Assembly (NCBI RefSeq): GCF_900115365.1
Contig: NZ_FOWD01000003.1
Location: forward strand, 154,078 to 218,077
Reading direction: 5' to 3'
DNA from: Anaerocolumna aminovalerica
Lineage (GTDB): Bacteria; Bacillota; Clostridia; Lachnospirales; Lachnospiraceae
Length of the DNA: 64,000 nucleotides
Shown here: piece by piece, positions 46,581-55,384 of the stretch
Position numbering within the stretch: the stretch's first letter is position 1
How the letters are laid out: every line of letters starts with the position of its first letter
The notes under the pieces: model-generated
The model's database searches: none
What the model was told of the DNA's origin: nothing
The model's input: the letters and a program-made list of their open reading frames with translations, nothing else
Made by a program: the position numbers and the translations under genes

Positions 46581-46670
46581 TATGATTAATAAACATTATT
46601 ATATCTTTGTTATAAGGACCTCTACTTTAGCACCCATTTAACAATACGCTCCATAATTATATTTAGGAGC
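46581..46670. repeat. Direct repeat copy 1 (araC 3' end, degenerate) flanking the kinase gene
   Basis: This 90-bp segment matches 47751-47836 with few differences (for example CTCTACTTTAGCACCCATTT, then CTCCATAATTATATTTAGGA). Together the two copies bracket 46671-47750, which contains only the APH-type kinase gene. Confidence 0.88.
46599..46670 (-). pseudogene. Fragment of the AraC-GyrI regulator gene (3' end)
   Basis: Translated on the minus strand the fragment reads APKYNYGAYC, then TAA where the intact gene has a Lys codon, then MGAKVEV and a shared final stop. It is thus a decayed second copy of the last ~24 codons of the gene at 47765-48673. No other part of the gene is present here. 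The rest of the 46499-46806 gap holds nothing that I can support. Confidence 0.82.
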
Positions 46671-46806
46671 ACTTTAAAAAGAAACCCTCATTCATTTATA
46701 ATACGGTTCTCCGTAACATTTATAACATAGACTTTTTTACTTAGGATTTTTCAAATATGACTTTTAAGTAATTCATAATTTATGTAACTGTCACCTTAAG
46801 TCTTGT

Positions 46807-47727
46807 CTATATGGAATGTAAAAGCATATGTTCTTTTAAATGCTTTGCTTCAATTAAAATATTTGATTTTGTTATATCTTTCCCTGCATCATAAAAATGC
46901 ATAATTTCTGTAAATAGCTCATAAAAACTATTTTTCAAGTTAAAATTTTCGCTAAGCTGTCTTTTTTTCTTATATCGTTCAATTAAAGAAAAATATGCAC
47001 CATTAGCATTGTTTAGCTGATATAAGTCAATTTCAGGGTCAGCCCAACAACAGTTAAACGGGTCAATTACAGCAACAACATCCGTTAACTCCTGATTCAA
47101 CATAATATTCCATGTATTATAATCTCCATGAACTAAACAAGCTTTAGTTATAGGTAAATAAAATATATCATCATATGATTTGTATGCTTTATCAATTATT
47201 TCAAAAATAGTTAAGTCTAGATTTCCACTTTGAAGCATCTTCGTTGCTTTTTCGTATATATCATCTACTTTGACTCTGTAATATTCACGCCAATCTTTTA
47301 CAAAAACATCTGCATCAATTTCTCCAAATCCTTCTTTGTGCTCTATAGAATGATATGCAATCAAATTATCTACCATCTTATCAGCAATATAATCTAAACA
47401 CTCTTCATCTACCTTTTCTTGTATCCCTGCATTTACTCCTTCTAAATATTCCATAACTAATACATCATGTGATATTGAAATATCATGACTATGAGTAATA
47501 TATACTTTTGGCATTTTTATGATTGCATATTTAGATAAAATCTCTAACTGTTTTTTTTCCCTATCGGCTAATCCATTAAAAAGATATTCTTTAATCACAA
47601 CCTTATATGGTGATTTTTCAAGTTCTGCTAAGAAAACTCGTCCATAAAATCCACCACCAAGTGCAGTAATAGCCTTTGGCTCTGTACAATAGTATTTCTT
47701 AATGATATCTCTTGCAATTTGTTCCAT
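46807..47727 (-). CDS. Aminoglycoside phosphotransferase (APH) family kinase
   Basis: A 306-residue APH-fold kinase: glycine-rich start LGGGFYGRVF, ATP-binding Lys46 (KVVIKEY), catalytic loop LVHGDYNTWNIML (His200, Asp202, Asn207) and metal-binding IDPFNCCWADPEIDL (Asp222). The fold covers antibiotic kinases, choline and fructosamine kinases and others; substrate cannot be assigned, and resistance should not be assumed. AGGAGG precedes ATG. It lies 37 nt after the araC gene on the same strand and between two direct repeats of that gene's 3' end, which suggests it came in, or was rearranged, by recombination. Confidence 0.85.
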   Translation of the reverse strand: MEQIARDIIKKYYCTEPKAITALGGGFYGRVFLAELEKSPYKVVIKEYLFNGLADREKKQLEILSKYAIIKMPKVYITHSHDISISHDVLVMEYLEGVNAGIQEKVDEECLDYIADKMVDNLIAYHSIEHKEGFGEIDADVFVKDWREYYRVKVDDIYEKATKMLQSGNLDLTIFEIIDKAYKSYDDIFYLPITKACLVHGDYNTWNIMLNQELTDVVAVIDPFNCCWADPEIDLYQLNNANGAYFSLIERYKKKRQLSENFNLKNSFYELFTEIMHFYDAGKDITKSNILIEAKHLKEHMLLHSI

Positions 47728-47750
47728 AAAGCTTTCCTCCTACATATAAA

Positions 47751-47836
47751 TATGATTAACTTTATTATATCTTTGCAACAGGGACCTCTACTTTAGCACC
47801 CATTTTACAATAGGCTCCATAATTATATTTAGGAGC
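47751..47836. repeat. Direct repeat copy 2 (3' end of the intact araC-type gene)
   Basis: This 86-bp copy contains the last ~24 codons and the stop of the AraC-GyrI gene plus 14 bp beyond. It is the likely source of the degenerate copy at 46581-46670. Confidence 0.88.
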
Positions 47837-48673
47837 TGAATCAAGAACAAATTCATATCCATATTGTATGGGATTATAATTCTCAACTGCTTTAAAAACT
47901 GTTGATATTGCTATTCCATAATCATCTTCATTCTCAAAAGGTTCCGATTGAAATATCATAGCATAATTCTCTTCTAGTTCAATGCAATCACAACTATCTG
48001 GAATGATTCCAGAATAATCGAAAGGTATCTCAACTCCGGCTCCACATTTGGTTGTACCAGAGGTTACTAATTTATCCGGTAAATCTACAATTGCAGCATT
48101 ATCTAGTCTACACTCAATACTATTAAATAATCCTTCCCAATCACAACCTTTTTCTTCACAAAAGCTAAAATAGTCCAATGCTTTTTTACTTCTCATAATA
48201 ATTAGTTTTCTCTTGGGCTTTTTAACAATGGTTACCGTACATAAAATAGCAGATTTAGCTTCATCCATACATCCATTCTCCTTATTTATAAGATAGGTAT
48301 AATAATGTTTGATGGGATATGCAACAAAATATTTTACTGGCGGTTTCTCAGCCTTATATCTTTTCGGAGTTATTCCAAATTCATGTGAAAATGCTCTGGT
48401 AAACCCTTCATGAGTTTCAAATTGGGAGTCAAAAGCTATTTCAATAATTTGTTTCTGACCAAATAATAAATTCTTAGCACTGTCTGTTAATCGAAGTGCT
48501 CGAATATATTCAGCAGGCGATTTACCAAGTATGTTTTTAAATAAGCGTATTGCATGACGCTTTGAATACCCGGAATTTCTCGCTAATTCCTCCATATTAA
48601 TGCTATCATCAATATGTTCTTTAATATAATCTTGCATTTTTTGAACTGCATCAATTACTTCCCATCGTTCCAT
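47765..48673 (-). CDS. AraC-family regulator with C-terminal GyrI-like effector domain
   Basis: A 302-residue regulator. The N-terminal AraC DNA-binding domain (about 8-110) has two helix-turn-helix motifs (NMEELARNSGYSKRHAIRLFK; IIEIAFDSQFETHEGFTRAF) and the FGITPKRYK end. A GyrI/Rob-like domain (about 155-302) is typical of small-molecule binding. HTH-first architecture is as in Rob and SoxS-type proteins with effector domains. GGAGGG lies before ATG. It probably controls the kinase gene 37 nt downstream. Confidence 0.93.
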   Translation of the reverse strand: MERWEVIDAVQKMQDYIKEHIDDSINMEELARNSGYSKRHAIRLFKNILGKSPAEYIRALRLTDSAKNLLFGQKQIIEIAFDSQFETHEGFTRAFSHEFGITPKRYKAEKPPVKYFVAYPIKHYYTYLINKENGCMDEAKSAILCTVTIVKKPKRKLIIMRSKKALDYFSFCEEKGCDWEGLFNSIECRLDNAAIVDLPDKLVTSGTTKCGAGVEIPFDYSGIIPDSCDCIELEENYAMIFQSEPFENEDDYGIAISTVFKAVENYNPIQYGYEFVLDSAPKYNYGAYCKMGAKVEVPVAKI

Positions 48674-48849
48674 TTCTATCCCTCCAAAGAGAATATATCA
48701 AATTTGAAGCAAAATTTCTTGACTAAAATAGACAATTAGTTAGGGCAAGGTTGAAAGGTAATTCTATAAGTTCCCTTAATATCCGGTTTTTTAAGAGTTG
48801 AAGTAAATGTCTGCAATTTTTCCTCCTTACAAAACTGGTATTTGAATGT

Positions 48850-49572
48850 TTAACTATTGAGTATATGAATCAATTCTTTCCAGTTTTCTATATGAATATG
48901 ATGTGATTTTGGCGTTGCACTTTTATGTCTGACAGCACCTGTATACCACACACCTGTCATACCGGCATTTACAGAACCATCTACATCGCAAATAGGATTA
49001 TCACCACAATACCATACTTCTTCCGGTTTTAATCCGGCTTTCTTTAGGGCAAATTGAAAGATGTATTTAGATGGTTTACGGAAAACATAATCACTGGTAG
49101 CCATTATGAATTCAAAATGATTCGTTGGAATCAATTCATTAATACGTTCTTTTAATGAATGTTCCCCAAAGGAAATGTTACTGATTACACCGGTTCGAAT
49201 ATTATTTATAGCTAGATATTCCAGTAATTCTTCAATTCCTTCTGTAGCAATTGCAGGAGAAGCATTGTCCCAGAATATTTTCTCAATCTCCCAAGGTTCC
49301 ATATCAAATTCTAATTCAAAGTATTCGTTAATATATCTTTGAAAATTGAAATTATGAATTTCATATTTGTAAGACTCTACCGTATTCGGATTATATCTAC
49401 CAATTTCTTGTTCCAGCTCTTCTACAAAATTATGTATATCCTCTGCTGTTGCACCGGAACCATTTTTGACAGCTCTATTTAGAAGAGCCCTCTGACCTGC
49501 TAATCCATTAAATATACTTTCGTTTATTAATGTTTGTCCATAATCAAATAATATCATCTTTGGCTTATTCAT
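48850..49572 (-). CDS. HAD-family hydrolase
   Basis: A 240-residue HAD protein: motif I LFDYGQTLIN (nucleophile Asp; the second Asp of DxD is replaced by Gly, as in some HADs, D-Y-G-Q-T), a helical cap (about 25-110), motif II VISNIS, RKPSKYIF (Lys), and motif IV CGDNPICDVDGSVNAG. Missing the second motif I Asp may change phosphatase activity. The start is ATG 49572 after GGGGG; the frame start at 49584 is weaker. It lies 47 nt after the ATP-grasp gene and may share its transcript. Confidence 0.85.
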   Translation of the reverse strand: MNKPKMILFDYGQTLINESIFNGLAGQRALLNRAVKNGSGATAEDIHNFVEELEQEIGRYNPNTVESYKYEIHNFNFQRYINEYFELEFDMEPWEIEKIFWDNASPAIATEGIEELLEYLAINNIRTGVISNISFGEHSLKERINELIPTNHFEFIMATSDYVFRKPSKYIFQFALKKAGLKPEEVWYCGDNPICDVDGSVNAGMTGVWYTGAVRHKSATPKSHHIHIENWKELIHILNS

Positions 49573-49619
49573 ATTTACCCCCATTACATTTATTCTTCCA
49601 GGCTGTGCATAGTCAGAAA

Positions 49620-50531
49620 TTATAAGTTCATTTTAATATAATCTAAGTATATTCCCACTAAATTAATATCTGTACATTGATAAAGCATTCTGGCACCTAC
49701 CACATCCTCGATTTCATTAAAAATAAGTTCTCCCTTGTCTCCAATAATAAAATCGATTCCAACTAATCCAAAATCAAAGAGGCTGATTATCTTTTCTACA
49801 ATAGTAGTATCCTCTTTTGATAGCTGATATTCTCTTACATCACCGCCTAAAGAAAAATTTGATTTAAATCCGTCTTTGGCTGTTCTTAGAATTGCCGCAA
49901 TTATCTTTTTCCCAATTACATAAACACGCAGATCCTGATGTCTGGAACCTGTTAGGGGCTGTAACACAACATCCGATTGATTTAGCCCGTTAAGTATCTT
50001 ACTTTTATCACATTCTACACTTGTAGTATTCTTGATTGATTCGCTGGCACCTTCTTTTTTAACATACCCCGGTGTTGGTTCCAGTAAAAACACCTGGCCT
50101 CCACCATGTCCGGCAACCGATTTTATAACAGACGGTTTATTTATGTTATTCATTGCCTCTTCCACCATATAACTTTTAACAAAAGCAGAATCTACCATAT
50201 CAATACCTAACTGAGCAACGTATTGATAAGTTCTTGCCTTATCATTACATATTTCTGCAACTTTTGAATTATTGAATACTTTGATTCCCATATATTCTAA
50301 ATGTTTATTCAGTAAAGGATAAATAGTACGGCAGATTGCAAAATCAGGACGGCTTATTTCACTATTTTCATAAGTAAAGTACCATGTATTGTTACCAACT
50401 CCAAACTCTAATTTCTCAACTAGTATAAGTTCGATCTGTATCTCTTGGAGTTTACCTTCTTCTATATAAAATTCAATATATCTTTTATTTTTTTCAACAT
50501 CACGTTCACTGTATATTAACCAACCAACCAT
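49620..50531 (-). CDS. ATP-grasp ligase, RimK-like (I)
   Basis: A 303-residue protein with a pre-ATP-grasp domain (about 1-85), then an ATP-grasp core: SVIKSVAGHGGGQVFLL (ATP-binding lysine and glycine loop), QPLTGSRHQDLRVYVIGKKIIAAILR, and GLVGIDFIIGDKGELIFNEIEDVVG with the metal-binding Glu/Asn. RimK-like enzymes join an amino acid or peptide to a carboxylate. It is upstream of the HAD gene (48850-49572) and downstream of a second ATP-grasp gene (50916-51836); the 384-nt gap between the two holds a palindromic repeat, so they may be separately expressed. Confidence 0.87.
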   Translation of the reverse strand: MVGWLIYSERDVEKNKRYIEFYIEEGKLQEIQIELILVEKLEFGVGNNTWYFTYENSEISRPDFAICRTIYPLLNKHLEYMGIKVFNNSKVAEICNDKARTYQYVAQLGIDMVDSAFVKSYMVEEAMNNINKPSVIKSVAGHGGGQVFLLEPTPGYVKKEGASESIKNTTSVECDKSKILNGLNQSDVVLQPLTGSRHQDLRVYVIGKKIIAAILRTAKDGFKSNFSLGGDVREYQLSKEDTTIVEKIISLFDFGLVGIDFIIGDKGELIFNEIEDVVGARMLYQCTDINLVGIYLDYIKMNL

Positions 50532-50727
50532 AACTTCTCCTTTTGTTACTTAGAATACTAGATAATTATATTACACTCTTATTTTTTCTTTATCTTGTTT
50601 TAATGTATTTAATTTAATTACTTAAAGAAAAAAATGAACGTAAATTTTAGTAAATCTTTTATATTAAATTTTCAATTTTAGAATCTTTTATAAATTTTTT
50701 TAATCTATTTATCTAAATTTTAAAATA

Positions 50728-50826
50728 AAAGGCTATTGTAAAATGAATGCTATTACCTGATATTATCATGAAACCAGTTTAATCTTATATATCTGGTATA
50801 ACCATTCTAGTTACAACAACCTCTTA
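50728..50826. repeat. Palindromic dispersed repeat, copy A
   Basis: About 97 bp with imperfect terminal inverted repeats (AAAGGCTATTGTAAAATGAA at the left, complement of TTACAACAACCTCTT at the right) and an inner ACCAG/CTGGT stem (50773-50796). It aligns along its full length with the copy at 51855-51950. The gap 50532-50915 otherwise has no supported gene. Confidence 0.75.
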
Positions 50827-50915
50827 TAATGTTCCGATAAATTTCTAAATACAAGCAATGATGAATAAATATGATATTATCCTTTTGTAAAGGGGGAATA
50901 CAATTATAATACTAC

Positions 50916-51836
50916 TTAACTTTTTCTATCTGTTAATGTTAAGGTGCTATCCAATTTTTTCAGTATATGCTCCATAATATAATCAGCCACATTTACCCCG
51001 GTACAATCATAAATATTCTTAAAATGGGCATTAGAGTTAACTTCACAAACTATTGGTTCATTCTTATCACCAAATAAAATATCTACACCAGCAAAATCAA
51101 GGCCAAGTATTTTACAACATCTAACTGCCAGATCTATTTGCTCTTTTGTGGGTTCATAAGGTCTCATTTTACCGCCATTAGTGATATTGGCTCTAAAATC
51201 ATCGGTATCGGAATACCGATACATAGACGCCACAACCTGCTCACCTACCACCTGAAGCCGAATATCCTTGCCCTTGCTGGTTTCAATAAATTCTTGAAAT
51301 AACATAGACTTAGGCTGAACCTCTTTCACCTTTTCTTCCAGCTCATTTTTATTATGAACCATATAAACCTGCTGGCCAAAAGATCCAAAGCATTCTTTCA
51401 CTACCATTGGAAATGAAAGTTCTTCTATAACTTGTTCCAGAAATTCCATATTGGTATATCCGATATTAGAAAATGTCATAGGAGCGAGTATTGTTTTTGG
51501 CATCTTAATGCCTGATTGTTGAAGGTATAAGTGAGTTAAAGATTTATCATCGCAGACTGCAATTGATCTGGAGGAATTAAATACCGGAAGTCCTTTTAAC
51601 TCCAGATATTCAGCCAATCTTACATCTTTATCCCAAAATAGTACAAAGTCTGGCTTTTCGGTGTCCACCTCTTTATATTCCATTGTATTGTCAGAATCCA
51701 AATGTACTAACACTTCTCCGTTAGTTTTAATAATTAGTTCAATTCCTGCTTTTTTTGCAGCTTCTACTAGCCAGACATTGATTTCTGAAAATTTGTGGGT
51801 ATGTAAAAACCCATTAGTAATAAGCCATGCCGTCAT
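50916..51836 (-). CDS. ATP-grasp ligase, RimK-like (II)
   Basis: A 306-residue protein with pre-ATP-grasp (about 1-95) and ATP-grasp core: FPMVVKECFGSFGQQVYMV, LFQEFIETSKGKDIRLQVVGEQVVASM, NITNGGKMRPYE, and LGLDFAGVDILFGDKNEPIVCEVNSNAHFKNI. The ending VNSNAHFKN with acidic residues is typical of RimK/LysX-type ligases. It is flanked on both sides by copies of a palindromic repeat (50728-50826 and 51855-51950). The substrate is unknown; see the pair with the other ATP-grasp gene. The start ATG 51836 lacks a strong AGGAGG ribosome site. Confidence 0.87.
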   Translation of the reverse strand: MTAWLITNGFLHTHKFSEINVWLVEAAKKAGIELIIKTNGEVLVHLDSDNTMEYKEVDTEKPDFVLFWDKDVRLAEYLELKGLPVFNSSRSIAVCDDKSLTHLYLQQSGIKMPKTILAPMTFSNIGYTNMEFLEQVIEELSFPMVVKECFGSFGQQVYMVHNKNELEEKVKEVQPKSMLFQEFIETSKGKDIRLQVVGEQVVASMYRYSDTDDFRANITNGGKMRPYEPTKEQIDLAVRCCKILGLDFAGVDILFGDKNEPIVCEVNSNAHFKNIYDCTGVNVADYIMEHILKKLDSTLTLTDRKS

Positions 51837-51854
51837 CTTTATACCTATTGTATT

Positions 51855-51950
51855 GAAGGTTATTGCAAAATGAATGTTTATAACTGATATGATTTTAATA
51901 TCACCCTTTATATCCGTTATACCTATTCTGATTTTTCAACAGCTTCTTTC
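51855..51950. repeat. Palindromic dispersed repeat, copy B
   Basis: Starts GAAGGTTATTGCAAAATGAA and ends ATTTTTCAACAGCTTCTTT. It aligns with copy A (50728-50826) along its whole length, in the same orientation, flanking the ATP-grasp gene. Confidence 0.75.
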
Positions 51951-52095
51951 TCTGTCTGCTTCCACTAAATAATCTTGATTACAGATACATTACGCTGAAT
52001 GCAGATATGATACTGCCTAACAAATAGATTGAAAGAAGTGGCAGATACAATTTATCCTTTCTTCTTTATCTCTTTCAATCTTATTTTTTATCTAT

Positions 52096-54888
52096 CTATA
52101 CATATTCGTCAATAAACTGCTCAAATTCTTCTAAAGACATTAATACCTTTCTTGGCTTAGTTCCTTCTTCCGGGCCTACAACACCTGCATCAGCCAGTTG
52201 ATCCATAATTCTTGCAGCACGGTTAAAGCCTATTTTATAGACTCTTTGTAACATACCAATGGAAGCTTTGTCTTTTTCTATAATAAATTTACCGGCTTCC
52301 ACAAAATATTCATCACGGTCACTGACCGGTGATGAACCGGAGGAATCATTTGCTTGAACACTGGTTATTTTTTGCGCCACTTCTTCATTATATTCCGCCG
52401 AAGAATTCTGAGCAGTTAAGAAATCTACAACTGCACTGACTTCCTTATCAGATACAAAGGCGCCCTGCACACGAATCGGCTTTGGATAACCGGATGGGAA
52501 AAATAACATATCACCTTTTCCAAGTAACTTTTCAGCTCCGGAACCATCAAGTATAGTTCTGGAATCAATTGCTGAAGAAACAGAAAATGCAATTCTGGAT
52601 GGAACATTTGCTTTAATCAGTCCGGTAATTACGTTAACGGATGGTCTTTGGGTAGCAATAATTAAATGTAATCCGGCTGCACGTGCCATTTGTGCCAAAC
52701 GGCATATTGCATCTTCTACCTCTCCCGGTGCAACCATCATAAGGTCAGCAAGCTCATCTACTATAATTACAATTTGAGGCATTTTCTTATATTTCTCATC
52801 ATTAAATTCTTCTACTTTTGAAATCTTTTCATTATAGCCTTTAATATCCCGGACACCTAATTCCGCAAACTTCTGATAACGTTCGGTCATCTCCATAACC
52901 GCCCAATTAAGTGCAGCAGAAGCCTTTTTAGGATCTGTAACAACAGGTATTAACAAATGCGGTATTCCATTATAAACACTAAGCTCTACCACCTTTGGGT
53001 CAACCATAATCAAACGGACGTCCGATGGCTTTGATTTATATAAAATACTCATAATCAAAGTGTTAATACAAACGGATTTACCGGAACCGGTAGCACCTGC
53101 AATAAGCAGATGGGGCATCTTAGCTATATCTGTAACGATAGGTTGTCCTCCAATATCCTTTCCTACAGCAAATGCAATGTCTGATGGATGTTTCTTAAAC
53201 TCATTGGATTCAATTAACTCACGAAACATTACCATAGTATTTTCTTTATTGGGTACTTCAATACCAACAGCGGCTTTTCCCGGTATTGGTGCTTCAATCC
53301 TGATATCTGCGGCTGCTAAATTTAATTTAATATCATCTGCCAAACTAGTAATTTTACTGACCTTTACACCTTGTTCCGGCTGTAATTCATAACGGGTTAC
53401 AGCAGGACCGCAGCTAACATTGGTAATGGTTACCTGAACCCCGAAACTCTCCAATGTTTTCTGGAGTTTTAATGCCGTATCTTTCAGGTCTTTATCTGAC
53501 ATACCTTTCGCATTTGCCTTAGGTCTTGACAACAAATCAACGGTTGGGAAAATATATTCTTTCTTCTCCTCCAGATTTTGATTGATATTCATGGATTCCA
53601 CATCTCCGCCACTTGCTGCATTGGATTTAGCTGAAGAACTGCGGGATGAGATTCTATTTGCTTCTTCATAAACTGTTTCCTGTATCTCTCCTTCAGAAAG
53701 CGAATCCATATGGGAGACTGGTGACGGTTGCTCTGTATCATATAATTCTGTACTTTTATCAACCGCATCTTCACCTGCCGCATGGAGAAGTCTCTTTATA
53801 TCTTCATCAATACCAGGGCGATGCTGCGCTTCATGATTAGATTCCGTACTATCTTCTCTTGTACCAAACTTTGCTTTTAACTCATCCGATACTTTCTCAT
53901 TTACCGAGTTTTCGTCATAATAAGGATTACTTCTATGAATAGGAATATCATCAGTATCCAATGGTTTGATTTCTTCCATATCAAAAGAACTGTCTATATT
54001 TGGTGTGAAAATGCTATTATCTGCAACAGTCTTTTTCTTTTTCTTTAAGCCAAAAAGACCATCCCCTTTTTCAACGGATGTTTTATTTCCGGTATTCTCA
54101 TCTTGGGAATATTCCTGCCCTACAGTTGCTGCCTTCTTGGAACCCTCCTCTTTCTTCAGTGTAAATGTTTTTGCAGGTCTGCGCTCTGCTTCCGCAGCCA
54201 TCTCTTCTTCTCTTTGTATTCTGCGCTCTTTCATTTGCTTTAAAGAAGCTTCACTCTTTAATCCCAGAATGGTTAAGAGTGCTTTTCCTGTAATAAACAT
54301 AATAGAAATAATAATAAGAGCTATTAATATTATATAAGTTCCCACATTACCAAATAAAGGATATAAGATATTACATAGGATTCCTCCTACAATACCACCA
54401 CCATTTTTAGATTCTGATGACATTTTATAAATGTCACCAATCTTACTTTTTTGTGTATATCCATATGTTATAAGATGAATTAAAGAGCTGACAGCAATAC
54501 TTAAAACAATTGCACCTATTAATTTTATCCGGGCAACATAATTGCCGCGATTTGCTATGTAAAATGCCATTCCAAAGAATAATAAAAAAGGTAAAAGGTA
54601 AGCCAAAAAGCCAAACAGTCCAAAAGTAACACCGTTAATGAATCCCCCAACTTTACCGCTTAAATTAAAATTACTTAAAATAAGTAATAACGCTATAACT
54701 AAAGATACCACCAATAATATTTCGTCATGGAATAAGGCTTTCTTTTCTGGATCCATGTTATAACCGGTATCTCGTTTTCCGGATGATGCTCCTTTGTTTT
54801 TAGGCGGTCTTCCTCTTCTACCGGAATTGGATCCACTACTTTTTCTCTTTGTAGTTGATTTTTGTGAAGTTTTTTGTTTCGTAGCCAT
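52096..54888 (-). CDS. ftsK: DNA translocase FtsK/SpoIIIE
   Basis: A 930-residue translocase. A basic N-terminus (about 1-50) leads into four to five membrane segments (about 57-205), a Glu/Lys/Ser linker (about 215-440), then the motor: alpha domain SRPKANAKGMSDKDLKDTA, Walker A AGATGSGKSVCINTLIMSI (about 595-610) and Walker B VIIVDELADLMM. The C-terminal gamma domain (about 860-925; YFVEAGKFIIEKDKASIGML) reads KOPS/SRS DNA sequences. It pumps DNA through division or sporulation septa. The ylzJ and tepA genes follow upstream as in Bacillus. Confidence 0.95.
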   Translation of the reverse strand: MATKQKTSQKSTTKRKSSGSNSGRRGRPPKNKGASSGKRDTGYNMDPEKKALFHDEILLVVSLVIALLLILSNFNLSGKVGGFINGVTFGLFGFLAYLLPFLLFFGMAFYIANRGNYVARIKLIGAIVLSIAVSSLIHLITYGYTQKSKIGDIYKMSSESKNGGGIVGGILCNILYPLFGNVGTYIILIALIIISIMFITGKALLTILGLKSEASLKQMKERRIQREEEMAAEAERRPAKTFTLKKEEGSKKAATVGQEYSQDENTGNKTSVEKGDGLFGLKKKKKTVADNSIFTPNIDSSFDMEEIKPLDTDDIPIHRSNPYYDENSVNEKVSDELKAKFGTREDSTESNHEAQHRPGIDEDIKRLLHAAGEDAVDKSTELYDTEQPSPVSHMDSLSEGEIQETVYEEANRISSRSSSAKSNAASGGDVESMNINQNLEEKKEYIFPTVDLLSRPKANAKGMSDKDLKDTALKLQKTLESFGVQVTITNVSCGPAVTRYELQPEQGVKVSKITSLADDIKLNLAAADIRIEAPIPGKAAVGIEVPNKENTMVMFRELIESNEFKKHPSDIAFAVGKDIGGQPIVTDIAKMPHLLIAGATGSGKSVCINTLIMSILYKSKPSDVRLIMVDPKVVELSVYNGIPHLLIPVVTDPKKASAALNWAVMEMTERYQKFAELGVRDIKGYNEKISKVEEFNDEKYKKMPQIVIIVDELADLMMVAPGEVEDAICRLAQMARAAGLHLIIATQRPSVNVITGLIKANVPSRIAFSVSSAIDSRTILDGSGAEKLLGKGDMLFFPSGYPKPIRVQGAFVSDKEVSAVVDFLTAQNSSAEYNEEVAQKITSVQANDSSGSSPVSDRDEYFVEAGKFIIEKDKASIGMLQRVYKIGFNRAARIMDQLADAGVVGPEEGTKPRKVLMSLEEFEQFIDEYV

Positions 54889-54957
54889 TTATAATCCTCC
54901 TTAAGCTACTGAATCTATTTCAAAAATATATAAAATATAAAATTGTCATAAACGACA

Positions 54958-55010
54958 AATTGATTCTAAGCCATTGAAAATATTTATTCAATGAAACATT
55001 AGAACCAATT
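54958..55010 (-). terminator. Nested hairpin between ylzJ-like gene and ftsK
   Basis: AATTGATTCTAA (54958-54969) pairs with 54999-55010, one mismatch, around CATTGAA/TTCAATG (54972-54993). A smaller hairpin (TTGTC/GACAA, 54943-54958) follows on the minus strand. No strong T-tract lies directly after it. It may attenuate transcription from tepA-ylzJ into ftsK. Confidence 0.4.
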
Positions 55011-55085
55011 TCATTATACCTTTTATTCCATTTCCATGCAAGGGAATTTCCTTTCAAGTTAAAAAATACGCGAAAGAATGACTAG

Positions 55086-55334
55086 TTATACATCTATAGA
55101 AGAACCAGGAAAATAGGATGGATTCAGATAATCATTCATATCCGTTGAATGAATTCCATCTACTACATATTTATCTCCTTCTTTTCTGGCATAAACACTG
55201 CCATGGTTTAATGAAATAGTTTGATACTCTGCCGCTCCACCAGCTTTTACATCCTCTTTCCCGGTACCATTACCTAATATACTTTGGGTTCTATTACTAT
55301 AAATTCGTTCTAATGGCATAATAGTGTATAACAT
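55086..55334 (-). CDS. ylzJ: YlzJ-like protein
   Basis: An 82-residue protein with the YlzJ-like layout: N-terminal MLYTIMPLERIY, a central region with GGxxYQTISLNHGSVYARKEGDKYVVDGI, and a tail (DYLNPSYFPGSSIDV). The family is encoded between tepA and ftsK/spoIIIE in spore-forming Firmicutes, and this gene has exactly that place, which supports the call. Its biochemical role is unknown. It lies 50 nt downstream of tepA. Confidence 0.85.
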   Translation of the reverse strand: MLYTIMPLERIYSNRTQSILGNGTGKEDVKAGGAAEYQTISLNHGSVYARKEGDKYVVDGIHSTDMNDYLNPSYFPGSSIDV

Positions 55335-55384
55335 ATAATTCTCCTTTCTCTATTTGATTATAATTGATATAGCCTTACCATAAT

